Shown: positions 41,545 through 53,275, numbered from the stretch's first letter. The stretch: 64,000 nucleotides of DNA from Prorocentrum cordatum (GCA_963575745.1 CAUYUJ010018327.1:1-64000), one strand, 5' to 3'. Program-made: numbers and translations. Notes: generated from the letters alone by a model not told the origin.

Positions 41545-41762
41545 CACCTAGCTGTTCATACCCGACAGCTCCGCTGACGGGAAAAACACACCTAGCTGTT
41601 TATAACCGACAGTTCCGCTGACGGAAAGCAAGCATCTAGCTGTTTATACCCGACAACTCCGATGACGGGAAACAACAAGCACCTAGCTGTTTATACCCGA
41701 CAGCTCCGCTGATGGAAAGCAAGCATCTAGTTGTTTATACCCGAAAACTCGGAGTTGTCGGG
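41545..41762. repeat. ~45-bp tandem repeat, five units
   Basis: Units begin ACCTAGCTGTTTATACCCGA and continue CAGCTCCGCTGACGGGAAA, spaced 42-47 bp. They are followed by another (CATA)n run (41770-41930). Confidence 0.9.
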
Positions 41763-41929
41763 TACATGCGCAAACACATACATGCATGCATGCATGCATA
41801 CATACATACATACGTGTATACATACAACCATACATGTGTACACACCAACACACAACCATACACACATACACACACATACACACATACACACACATACAGA
41901 CATACATACATACATACATACATACTAGG

Positions 41930-42417
41930 CTAGAACGGCCCCATTCTAGGCTAGAACCGCCCCTTTCTAGGCTAGAACGGCCGAACGGCCCCGTTCTAGG
42001 CTACAACGGCCCCGTTCTAGGCTACAACGGCCCCGTTCTAGGCTAGAACGGCGCCGTTCTAGCCTAGAGCGGGGCCGTTCGGGGCCGTTCTAGTCTAGAG
42101 CGGGGCCGTGCTAACGAGACGGCCTGTGCATGAAAACCCGCCAGTAGGGGGGGGGGGGGGCAAGTTCAGCCCGCATGAGGGCTAATATACACCCGCTGGC
42201 TGCTCGAGATAAACCCGAACGGGCCTACTGAGATAAACCCGAACGGGCCTGAGATAAACCCGAACGGGCCTGAGATAAATCCGCGGGGGCCGAAGATAAA
42301 CGATAAACCAACTGGCGGCCTAAGATAAGCCCGAGCGGACCTCAGATAAACCGATACACCCACGGGGGCCTGATATATACATGTATATGTACACATACGT
42401 ACATACATACATACACA

Positions 42418-42449
<32 letters not shown>

Positions 42450-42510
42450 CATATATACATACATACATACATACATACATACATACATACATACACACAT
42501 GTTTGAAGGG
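41930..42510. repeat. CTAGGCTAGAACGGCC and GATAAACCCGAACGGGCCT repeats, (CATA)n
   Basis: 41932-42115: units of TTCTAGGCTAGAACGGCCCC, which is partly palindromic and reverses orientation at about 42058 (GTTCTAGCCTAGAGCGG). 42190-42360: about seven units of GAGATAAACCCGAACGGGCCT type. 42370-42500: (CATA)n. A run of about ten G lies at 42150. Confidence 0.9.
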
Positions 42511-43735
42511 TGCCATATCATTTTGAGCAGCCATACTAAAAATAGGCTGGATGAGACCTCCAGGTGGGGGCTGAGAGCCTCTTGGGGCATGATCGGGGCT
42601 CGGGGCGGTGGATTCGGAGACTCCCAGAGCCGCACTCACCAACCAAGAGGCCCCAGGGAACCCCAGTCAGGTATAATGGCACCCAGGAACCCAGGCAGGT
42701 AACAATGGTCTGCAGGGAACCCCAGTCAGGCACAATGGCGTCGGCAGAGTCGAAGGCTACTGATGAGCACCCTTGGGATGCTCTGGACTCGTGTGCCGTC
42801 TCAGGCTGGCCTGAAACAGCCCGCACCACGCGCGTAAGGTTGTCTAGGAAATCTTTGTCGAGACGGCCCATGTGGGCTGCAGCAGCACTGTTAGTGCTTG
42901 CAACTGCTGGAGATTCTGATCCCGAACCTACGTGGCTGAGGCAGCGGCTGAGGAACAGTTTTTTGCGACGATTTAGGCCATCATCTTGGGGTTTGAACGG
43001 GATTGAGTGGATTCTGGGTTTTCAACCAGGACTTTGGCCGTCATCCGGGGATTTGGGCCGTCAGCCGGCGATTTGGGCTGCAGCCGGGGATTTGGACCTT
43101 CAGCCGGGAATTTGGACTGTCAGCCGGGGATTCTGGTGATCCTGGAGGAATCAGCTTCCAACCTCCGGGTCATTCGGGTCATTCGGGTCATTCGGGCGAT
43201 TTCGGTCCCGAAATGGGGCCCCATTCGGGTCATTCGGGCGTCGCCCGAAACTTCGCTCGATACATTCGCTTGGAGTTTCGGGTCATTCGGGTCATTCGGG
43301 CGCCCCAGTGGACGTCGCCCGAAACCCCCCGAAACCCCCCGAAGGTTGGGGCCCGCCCGAAACTTCGAGGCCATTTTGTCCAGACGCGCCCAATTTCCCC
43401 GGCGCGAAGCCCGTTTCCTCCCGATGCGCCCAGTTTTCCCGGCGCGAAGCCCGTTTTGTTTGGATGCGCCAAGTTCTCCGGCGAACGCGCCCAAATATCC
43501 TGATCTGACTTTTTGGCTTGGAAAACCACGAAGAGACGTCCCGAGCTTTCGAAACTTTGCAGACGCCACCCAAAAAACCCAAAACCATCTTTTCAAGCAG
43601 CGCTCAGACAGAAAGGCCCAAGAGCGCACAGAAGGAGCCGCAGGGGCCCAAAGAGGCCCTTCCTCCCAAGTGGGCCCCTGAGACAACCTCCAGGGGCCTC
43701 CCGAGGTATGGATCTGCGATGCTGGGGCCTGCCAT
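42511..43735. repeat. Mixed short tandem repeats, no supported gene
   Basis: GGGAACCCCAGTCAGGTAYAATGG recurs three times (42655-42740). CAGCCGGGGATTTGGRC units occur at 43030-43140, GGTCATTCG 9-10-bp units at 43165-43300, and a ~50-bp unit with GGCGCGAAGCCCGTTTT at 43395-43470. Frames such as 43007-43681 are open only because of these repeats. 42720-42990 is the most unique part. Confidence 0.7.
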
Positions 43736-43739
43736 CCAA

Positions 43740-45970
43740 TCAACCTGCCAACCAATCAACCGAACCAGCCAACCAACTAGCCAACCATTCAACCAACCAG
43801 CCAGCCCAGCCAGCCAACCAATCAACCAACCAACCAGCCCGACCAGCCAACCAACCAGCCAAATGGGGGCACATCTTCGTCCAACTGTTACACAGGGCGC
43901 CTGCTGGAGGGCGGCCTAGGTCGCCTTAGGTCCAGACGTGCAAAGGGCGAAGCCCGATGGATTCGCACAAGAACGCCAGCAGAAGTCAATCCATCCAAGT
44001 CCGAACGTGGCGGAACTCGACGAACAGTCGAGATCAAAAATGAGAGGCATAATGAAGTCAAAGTGCGTTAATTCATGGAAGTTGCCAGGGAATAGCACGT
44101 CAACTCTGTCTCAGGATATACACCTTGTATATGTTTTTTTATGTATATGAATGGATGAATGTGAACTTGAATTTGGACATGCGCATGTAGATGCATGCGC
44201 AGGTGCTCCTGCCAACCAATACCAAACCATGGGGCACATCTTCGTCCAACTGACACAGGGCGCCTACTTGAGGGCGGTTTCGGTCGCCTCAGGTCCAGAC
44301 GTGCAACGGGCGAAGCCCGATGGATTCGCACAAAAATGCAAGCAGAAGTCAATCCATCCAAGTCCGAACGAGGCCAAACTCGACGCACAGTCGAGAAAAA
44401 AATGAGAGGCACAATGAAGTCAACGTACGTCAATCCACCGACGTTGCCAGAGAACAACACGTCAACTCTGGTTCGGGATATACTCATGTAAAATGTATAT
44501 GTTCGGACATATGTATATGAATGACTATATTTAAGTTTGAAGTTAGATATGTATATGTAGATGCATGTGCAGGTGTACCTGCCAACCACTACCAAACAAT
44601 CCAACCAACCAGCCAAACAGGGGCACATCTTCGTCCAACTGTTACACAGGGCGCCTGTTGGAGGGCGGCTTAGGTCGCCTTAGGTCCAGAGGTGCAAAGG
44701 GCGAAGCCCGATGGATTCGCACAAGAATGCAAGTAGAAATCAATCCATCCAAGTCCGAACGAGGCCAAACTCGACGCACAGTCGAGAAAAAAATGAGAGT
44801 CATAATGAAGTCAAAGTGCGTTTATTCATCGAAGTTGCCAGAGAATAGCACGTCAATTCTGCCGCGGGGTGTACATGTTAACATGTGTATACGTATCTGT
44901 ATGTATATATATATATATATATATGTAAATGAATGGGTGGGAACTTGACTTCGGATATGCATATGCACATGTATGTGCATGTGCACCTGCCAGGCAATGC
45001 CAAACCAGCCAACCAACCTGCCCAACCAATCAGCCAACCAACCAACCAGCTCGACCAGCCAACCAATCAACCGACCAACCAACTTGACCAGCCAACCAAC
45101 CAGCCACATGAAGGCACATCTTCGTCCATGTGTTACACAGGGCACCTGTCGGAGGGTGGTTTAGGTCGCCTTAGGTCCAGACGTGCAAAGGGCGAAGCCC
45201 GACGGATTCGCTGCAAAGCCAATGCAATTCAATGTATCCTCCTCTTCTCCCGTCCTCCTCATCCCCCTCCTCCTCCCCCTCCTCCTCCTAGCTCTGCTGC
45301 CGCCCAGCTGCAGCCGCTCCTGCGCTGCGCGCCCTTGTTCTCAATGGGGCCTCCCAGGGTGCGGATCTCCGCGGCTGGGGCCTGCCAATCAACCAACCAA
45401 CTTGCCAATCAACCAATCAAACTAGCCAACCATTCAACCAACCAGCCAGCCCAGCCAGCCAACCAATCAACCAACCAACCAGCCCGACCAGCCAACCAAC
45501 CAGCCACATTGGGGCACATCTTCGTCCAACTGTTACACAGGGCACCTGCTGGCACCTGTTGGAGGGCGGTTTCGGTCGCCTCAGGTCCAGAGGTGCAAAG
45601 GGCGAAGCCCGATGTATTCGCACAAGAACGCCAGCAGAAGTCAATCCATCCAAGTCAGTCCGAACGAGGCCAAACTCGACGCACAGTCGAGAAAAAAATG
45701 AGAGGCATAATGAATTCAAAGTGCGTTAATTCATCGAAGTTGCCAGATAATTGCACGCCAGCTCTGTCCCAGGATATACACATTGTATATGTTCTTTTAT
45801 ATATATATATATATATAGATACCTTTATTTATGAATGGATGAATGTGAGCTTGAATTTGGACATGCGCATGTAGATGCATGCGCAGGTGCACCTGCCAAC
45901 CAATACCAAACCAGCCAACCAACCAGCCAAATGAAGGCACATCTTCGTCCAACTGTTACACAGGGCACCT
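43740..45970. repeat. Array of ~370-bp repeats with (AACCAACCAGCC)n spacers
   Basis: Copies begin with GGGGCACATCTTCGTCCAAC at about 43864, 44230, 44619, 45112, 45512 and 45934. Complete copies continue through GGTCCAGACGTGCAAAGGGC, CAATCCATCCAAGTCCGAAC, GAGAGGCATAATGAAGTCAA, a (TA)n, and ATGCGCAGGTGCACCTGCCA, followed by the AACCAACC spacer. Copies at 45112 and 45934 are truncated, the last ending about 14 bp from the stop codon of the transposase-like gene. The 45112 copy is replaced by pyrimidine-rich DNA (45230-45380). The unit's first part is the 48-bp repeat at 33.95 kb. Confidence 0.9.
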
Positions 45971-45983
45971 TGTCATTGCATTG

Positions 45984-48900
45984 TCAGTCGGAACTGGAGC
46001 TGGACGTGCCTGAGGTGTCTGAGGACGAGCTGGGCTCCTTGGCCCTGCCCGCCTTCGCCTTGGCCGCTTTGGCCTTGGCCTTGGCCGCTGGAGGCTTTGC
46101 TTTCGCGGCTGGCGCTGCTGGCGGAGCAAGAGGGGCAGGGGCGGCAGCGTCGGCGACTCCCATGGCGTGAGCCTCTGGCGGCCCCTCGTACTCGTCGGGA
46201 AGGTTCTCCAACATGCCCTGCTCGATCTCCGCGATCTCTGGCATGTCCTCAACTGAAACAAAGTCTTTCATGTGATCTGCTTTGCTTCTATTGCGAGTGG
46301 CCCAGTTGCACCAACAACGAATTCGCCAGAGTGCGATCTGTTCATCAGCTTCATCCTCGAACTGGAATGTCAATGTCTTGGTGCACTTGATGCGTACATT
46401 GTGCGGCTTAAAGGGGCAGGTTGCCTGCCATGATGGATTGACAAAGTGGCCCTTCTTATTGATGGTCTCGGGGCGGTAGGTGATCCTGAAGGCCCCCCAC
46501 TCGTGCGTCTTGGCGTGATATTCCTCGCAAGGGCGAGGAGGCCGTCGCGGCGCCTTCGCCGCCGGCGGCGCTGGCGGGGGGTCGTCGTCGCCGTCCGCGG
46601 CGTCCTCGGAGTCCTCTTCGCGGTCGTCGTCTCCATACTCACCATGTTCATCGGAATCGTGACCATGGGCATCGCCGCCATCAGCGTTCTCCCACTCGGA
46701 AGCTGCGTCGTCATTGGGTACTAATCCAACGTCTTCGGGTAGTGCAGCTCGACCGACGTCCATGAGAGCAGGGCGCATCTTGCGACGCCGCTGTACGTCC
46801 CCCACTTCGGCCTCGAATTTAAGCGGCAGCATTGTTAACGTGTCTGGCGTTTTCTTTCCATCTATTACTGAGATCACATCAGCGTAGTAGGCGACTGGCT
46901 TGTTGTGGGCGATAGATTTGACACCGAGGTCGACCAGCTTTGCGCGGTTCTCCTCGACCCCCACAAGTGCTCGCAAATACGAAGCCATTATCGTGACGCA
47001 GTGCGGGCGGAAATACCATGTCTTGTGCAAAGGAGGGCCGTCCTTGTTCATCTCGTCATCGTCGGGTATAGCAATACTCAGGGGAGGAGGAGCCCTCGCT
47101 CCTTTTTGCCAGGGCAGTGCAACCCATCCACGATTCCCTAAGTAATCCATAAGTTCCCAATGTGTCCATTCTCCCCTGTCCTCCAGCATTCGATGGGTAA
47201 GAACGTTTTCCTCTCCCGACAAACGAATCTCCACCTGCATAGTGGACATGCCAACGTCCGTAAATTGCCATCGTGCGTCGCCGTCGTCACCCACTGCTTG
47301 TCGCGTGACGTACCCGAGACGATCCCAATCTTGAAGAACCAATTCTTGATGCTCTTGATGTGCAGCGCCCCGCTTCAGCAGATAGTACTGGCCAGATCCA
47401 TGGTAGGCCCTGTTCTTCAGCATCTCTTTCACAACCAGCTCAGCGTGTTCGCGAGAATCCTCGGCCATCACTGGGAGCGTGTAAGAGGGTTCCTCTTTTG
47501 AGAGCTTCCAGACAGCAGCGTCGAACAAACTGTCGTTGACAATCGCGAGTGCACCTGCTAGGGGGCCACATGCGAACCCCACCCCTACCCCCACGATTTC
47601 TGAGGGGAAGGGTGGGGTTCACTTCGTTCGGGAGCTCCCGAGCGAAGTGAACCCCACCCTCCCCCTTAGAAATCGCCGGGTGTTGGGGTAGGGTTTGCAT
47701 GTGGCCCCCTACCTGCCACGTCGCCCGCTGTGCTGTTGCATGGCCTGCCATTTGTCATCGCAAAGCAGTCGTCCCCATCCCAGCGCGTAATATCGAACAA
47801 TGTCACTGCGACGTCGGAGCGCCCCAAGTGAGCAACGGTGTCCCCCCTCGCTCGCTTCAGGAGCGCAGGATAGAAATGCTGCACTTTGAACAGAATTACT
47901 CCAGTAGGGATGTCATCGATCTTCGGCGGGCCGACTCCGAAAGGCACGATAAGCTGCCCAGCATCCGATAGCCTTGCCCGGCCGTCAATGTCGCCTTTCT
48001 CGTAATCCAAGATCTGTCCACACGCGACTAATGTAGTGCGGTCTTGGCCTATGGCCTCAGATAATCGTCGAAATGGAGACTCGCCTACATAGTCAACGGG
48101 CAATGCCGCAAGAAGCCACTCCTGTCGATCGAGTGTAGTGCGGACATGTTCCAGAGCAGCCGCCTGCAACACATTCGACTCGGATTCCCGCGGCCTGCCC
48201 ACTGGCGCGGGCCTGCTTGGCGGCGCGCCACCTCCCAAGCTCGCCAATTTCAGGTCGGCGAATTGCGATGTGGAGTCAAGCCTGTAAACGACGCTGTCAA
48301 GTAGAGGATGCGGTATCTCTCCCGTCGCGTACTCCTCGAAAGCAGCGTGGCGACGCAGTCCTAAATGCGTGGCAACCCAGTGAGGCGATCTGCACTTTTC
48401 GATATTGTTGACAATGCCCATCACCATGTCTGGATCATTGTCAAAGAGCTTGAACATCTCTGGGATCCTGAGCGCCTGGCTTACGTAAGCTCCACTATGG
48501 TGGCGGGCCTTACTCGTGGCTTTCTGAACCAGCGCATGGAGGCCTTCGACGCTCCGCTCGATGATGGGGACCAAAGCCAAGCCGCACAACTGCGACCGAA
48601 GTTCCACGAGCTGAGGATCATCTAAAGAAGTGCCAGCGGCAAACAACTCCAGTAATTCCCGCAACCGAGACCCATGCTCCAAGAATTTGCGAGTCACATA
48701 GTGCGTCTCGCGGTCGGCCACGCGTGCATACAAACCCAGACAAGAGATGGCAGCTTCCCTGGCGATGGCCTCCTTCGCATGGGCTACCCCACCCAGCGCG
48801 TAAGGCAAGGTCGTCCAGAAGCCAAACTTCACAGCCATCATGAAATTTAAATGCCTGACGCCCTCTGCGAAGTCATCCTGGATTCGTGCGCGGGCAGCCG

Positions 48901-50664
48901 CGGATCTCAGTGGGGCAGTTATTTCAAGTAAGTTCATCCCGAACGTGTTCTGACACTCCTGCAAGAAAGTCGAAAGACAACCTTGAGCCATCTCAGGGGC
49001 ACGGCGGCCGCGCAGGGGGCAGTCGCACCTCACGCAAATATCAGGTACATCCCAATACAGGTCGCCGTCAGCGGATTCTGGACTAACGTGGCAAGGACAT
49101 CCCTGCACCCAATAGTTCAAGTGGTTCAAAGTAGTCATCAGCAAGCGGAGCATGCCCATGTAGCTCCACAGTTCTCCATTGGCTACAGCCTCTGCGAAAC
49201 TGTGTAGCTTGGATCCGAAAGACTCGCCGTCCTTTTCACCATTCTCGTCTGCCCGTGTCCCACCAGACGCCCGGTGCTGCAGAAACTGCCTCGTGTTCCA
49301 AAATCTGCGAATGCAGCGCTCTAGGGGCTCTATCTCTGCGATGAAATCCGAGACGCTCATCCATCTCCAGTGCAATAGTTTTGATTCGAAGGTTCTGAAC
49401 CGACAAGCAAACGGCCTCGACGCTGGCGAACTGAAACATGTTGCAACGAGCGCTTCTCTGAGATGTTTCTCCTTAAGGAAGTTCGCGAGAGCTTTCATGC
49501 CTGGTGTCATTCTTCCAAAATTTGTCATGCTCTCCGTGACATCCTTGGAGATGTTGTGGAGTATGTGGAGGCTCCCAGGAACTTGCAACGTGGGGGTCAA
49601 ATCAAACGTCAGCGGATTGATCGCTTCGTCGCCTGACTGGCCGTCGTCCCCCATCCCGTCGGGAATCCTGTCGCCAGCGTTGTCAGCCTCGAACTCGAGC
49701 TTCACGGCGTGAGGGCAGAGTACATCCAAGCGATGCTTCATCTTCCCGAGCCCAGCTTCAACGCCAAAGTCTGTGGTGAAGCTCAGAATGCGGCGAACCC
49801 AATGTTGCATGAAAGAACCGTTCAATAAAAATAATTGGTGCGCCAAGGCAGCGGCCTTATGAGTAGCATTTGTATTTCGATATCCGAGCCCCGCTGGAGG
49901 GGACCTCTCTGTCACGCGCGCCTCCTTCACCCTGTTCAACAGCTCACTCACGCGCTCGGCCATGGAGTCGGTGATGATCGCACTGTCCGACTCTTGTCTG
50001 AAAAAGTTGAGCGTGTCGATAAGTTCGCACATCGACGCGTGCAGGTCCGCCATGTCCCCGAACCAAATGTGCGACTCTGTCATCAACCAATCACGCCCGC
50101 CTTGCCAAACAAAGAAATGATTCACTGCGTGGAGATCCCCATATGTGCATCTACTAGCGTGGACCTGTCCGCCGTGAGTGTCCAGGCGCAAAAATTGTCG
50201 AATATTCACGGCCGTGGGTATTGACGGTCTGGGAGCATCTTGGAGCCTCCTGAGGCCTGGAGCTTCTGGGGGCCTCCTGGAGCATCCTGGGGCATACTGT
50301 GGCCTCTTGAATCTTGTTGTGGCCTCCTGGAACCTCCTGTTGCCTCCTGGAGCCTGCTGGAGCCTCCTGTGGCATCCTGGGGAGGATCCGTGCCCACCAG
50401 TCTGGCCACCAAAACAGGCAAACCGATCGAGACATCCTCAACTTCTGCTCCCGCTTGGGGGTGAAAACGAGCGCCTCGCTCGAGACATCCTCAGCATCTG
50501 CTCCGACCGCGGAGAATATTGAGCATGCCAACTGGCAAACCGCTCGAGACCCCCCCGCAATCTTGGCGCGAATGGAGGCCGTGAGATACCCTTGGCGGCC
50601 CCCCCTTAGGAGTGCTGAAGCCAGCGATCCGTTCGAGACATCCTCACAATATGGCCCCCTCTGG

Positions 50665-50709
<45 letters not shown>

Positions 50710-52356
50710 CCATCATCACCATCATCATCATCATCATCATCACCATCATCACCATCATCACCATCACCATCATCACCATCACCAGCATCATCATCATCGT
50801 CATCATATGTTCATCATCATCGCCATCACCATCGTCATCATCATTACCATCATCATCTTCCATGATCGTCATCATCATCAACATCATCAGCATTATCATC
50901 ATCAACACCATCAGCATCGTAACCATCATCATCGTAGTCTGAGCGGGGGAACGGACGCAACGAGGTGAAGTACCCGAACCCTCCACCCACCGTCTCTTTC
51001 CCCCCTCCGAGGCCCCCTCCACCCTCCCCATGCGAGCTCCACGGAGAAGAAGGGGGGAGGAGGGCATGGCAACCTCACAGCATTGCGTTGTTATTTCTCT
51101 CTGGTGCCTTGCGGCGAGCTGTCCGAGAGCATGAAAACCACGCAGTCGCACTCCATGAGAGGAAGGTGCATGCCCCGTTGTTTCAACATGTAAGCTGCGT
51201 CCACCATGATCCTCCACCTGGAAAGTTGCGACGCGTCTGGCACGGGCATACCCTCAACCATTTCCTCGAGTGACTTGGAGAGTTCGCGAGGAAAAAACGT
51301 TCGCACAGCCATCTTGAAAACCTTGTTCAAGTCCCTATCGTGCAAAAGCTGGCTGCATGTGAGGACTGAGTGCAGAACGAACCAACTGGTGAAGCGTCCA
51401 TGATGCTCGTCGACTCCAGCTGCCCCAACTCGAAGGTGACAAAGCCTGGCACGTTTGCCGCCCTTTTCCACTCTGTGTGCAAGCATATTCTGTTTCGAGA
51501 GCGTGTGCGAGCAACGAAGCGCCCACTGGCGGAAACGCTCGAGTTCGTCATGCGTCTCTTGGCGCTGCTCCAGGTCATCGCTGATGCCGTCTCTCGCAAC
51601 ATTGCCCAATGCATGTGCCAGTGCTTGAAATGCAGCTGAATTGAAGATTAACTCTTGGTCGCCATCTGGGCGGACGATGGTGCGTCGAAGTTTGCGCAAC
51701 GGCCGAAGTGGCTTAAGTTGATGGTCTGATCGGCGGCTCAAGCTGAAAGAAATCGAATCAATCAGACCACCCGCCACCATGTGCGCCAGAACAGGGGGTA
51801 AACTGCAAACAATCACTTCATCATGCTTCAACGTGCCATCAAAGATGCCGCACTGTCGCCAATTCCGTGCAACTTCGTCCATACTTTCACGGCACCTCTG
51901 TATAGTCACGTCACTCGGTTTGAACCAATTCCACCGCAGAACATGCAGGTCCAGGTCTGGAATTGCCACCACTCCTGTTCCAAAAGGTGCGGCAGCCAAT
52001 ACTTGCCAGTGTGCGCGCTGCCAGCTGGGACCCTCCAAATCAAACCACACGCTGTCCATGCCAACTGTATCATGATACTGGGCCGTCCTGCTCGGGTCCA
52101 AACGAAGTAGTGCCGCCCCAACTATCTTTGCAGACCCACTACCCTGCATAGCCTGGTGAATGTCGTCGGCGAAACCTGACAAGAGCGTGGATGAGCGGAG
52201 CCTTGTCCGCAAAAATTCCGCCGACGTGTTTGAAATACTGCCTATTGATCTCATTTGTGGCCCACAGCTTTCTGGAAGCGACCAGCGCACATGAGACCTA
52301 TCAGGACCTCGTCCCGTCCGGTGTCGGGTGCTGAGCAGCACGATGAAAGATTCCAT
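45984..52356 (-). CDS. Putative DDE-type transposase-like protein (~1735 aa, three exons)
   Basis: Exons on the minus strand: 52356-51108, 50100-47713 and 47554-45984; total 5208 nt, exactly 1736 codons with stop, one frame throughout. Exon 1 ends in CDCVVFMLSDSSPQ and exon 2 resumes GGRDWLMTESHIWF. Candidate catalytic residues of an RNase-H-fold transposase are Asp412 (SDSSPQ), Asp527 (SFTTDFGVEAGLG) and Glu931 or Glu935 (VPIIERSVEGLHALVQ). A SLHILHNI motif lies between the last two and a Cys-rich patch (GCPCHV..ICVRCDCP) near 750-780. Exon 3 carries an Asp/Glu-rich region and ends in a Ser-rich tail after Ala/Lys/Pro repeats. Intron 1 is a 1-kb composite repeat, intron 2 a 153-bp palindromic introner. 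The intact frame over 5.2 kb of coding DNA is strong evidence for a real gene. Superfamily not identified; the transposase role is inferred from residue pattern only. The start is the first ATG of the open frame. Confidence 0.7.
47554..47716 (-). mobile_element. Introner: palindromic insertion forming intron 2
   Basis: The element (47559-47711, 153 bp) is a near-perfect palindrome centred on GAGCTC at 47632-47637, with terminal inverted repeats TAGGGGGCCACATGC. It is flanked by a 5-bp direct repeat, GCAGG on the coding strand (47712-47716 and 47554-47558). The intron, 47712 down to 47555 (158 bp), begins GT with G from the repeat and T from the element, and ends CAG inside the second repeat. 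Splicing restores exactly the pre-insertion sequence GGCAGGTGCA and the frame GDVAG|ALAIVND. Confidence 0.92.
50101..51107 (-). other. 1007-bp intron 1 (GC-AG) made of composite repeat, copy 2
   Basis: On the coding strand the donor is CAAG|GCACC and the acceptor CAAG|GCGGG. GCAAGGC is directly repeated at the two junctions (51112-51106 and 50105-50099). GC-AG introns are common in dinoflagellates. The intron body, read on plus, is the leader GATTCACTGCGTGGAGATCC (50120), CTCCTGGAGCATCCTGGGGC units, CGCTCGAGACATCCTCAGCA modules (50410-50650), and a (CAT)n (50665-50940). This is the same order as at 34.2-35.3 kb. Joining the exons yields SDSSPQ|GGRDWL in one frame. Confidence 0.8.
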
Positions 52357-52739
52357 ATTGGGCCAAAACGGCTATTCAGACCGACTCCGCATGGCAAGAT
52401 TCACTATCACTTCCGCCGTTTCCGCCAACCTATTTCACTCACTCAGTTCCTGCACTTTCCGCTTGGCCTTCATCCGGCTTCCGCGGCCCTTCTGGAGTCC
52501 ATTCACATACGGAACGCGCGGAGTCCACGTTCTGGATACTCGCGCGGAAAGCCACTGGCCAGCGCGTCCGTCCACGTTGGGCCAAGCTCTGGAAGGACAT
52601 GCGGCCACATAGTTATCCAGCTCTCGTCCACTTCCCTGCCTTGGGACGGCCACACCATAAGGGCCCACGTCTCTTTTTATGCTTCGTGTGGAGTGCTCAT
52701 ACTGTTATCTTACGTTGTCTCCCTCTCTTTCTGTCTCTT

Positions 52740-52772
<33 letters not shown>

Positions 52773-52790
52773 AGAGAACACTTAAAAGGC
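52357..52790. other. 5' flank of the transposase-like gene and (TC)n
   Basis: Directly before the ATG at 52356, the minus strand reads TAGCCGTTTTGGCCCAA (52374-52358), which differs from the matching part of DinoSL at two bases. A (TC)n run is at 52741-52772. No other feature seen. Confidence 0.45.
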
Positions 52791-52901
52791 TTCTGAGGCC
52801 CCTTGGGGCCCCAACTTGGGGCTCCTGAGGCTCCTGAGGCTTCTCAGACGATCCTTAAGATCTTGGGGCCTTCTCAAGGATTTCAGCGAGTACTGCGGAT
52901 C

Positions 52902-52950
<49 letters not shown>

Positions 52951-53275
52951 CCACGGCCACGGCCGCGACGATGACGGCGACGACGGCGGCGACGGCGACG
53001 ACAATGACGATGGCGTCGGCGCTGACGGCGGCGGCGGCGACAACGAAGACCACGACGACGACGAACGGCGGCGGAGGAGGAGGAGGAGGAGGAGGAGGAG
53101 GGACGAGGAGGAGGAAGAGGAGAAGGAGGCCGAGGAGGAGGACAAGGAGGAGGAGGAGGAGGAGGAGGAGGAGGAGGAGGAGGAGGACGGCAAGGAGGAG
53201 GAGGAGGAGGCGGAGGAGGGGGAGGAGAAGGGAGGAGGAGGAAACGTCGGTAAAATTCTGGAAGTGGCCGTAGCG
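52790..53275. repeat. GGGGCCTTGAGGC repeats, (GAC)n and (GGA)n
   Basis: 52785-52885 contains CCTGAGGCTTCT/TTGGGGCTCC short repeats. 52905-53060 is (GAC)n with interruptions and 53065-53250 is (GGA)n. Homopolymeric frames in both directions are by-products. Confidence 0.9.

Noticed and set aside
47440-47751. Separate genes for the frames on either side of the 47.6-kb palindrome, each using palindrome sequence as coding
   Set aside because: Both frames stop or start inside the palindrome, while removal at GT/CAG joins them in one frame and restores a single target copy.
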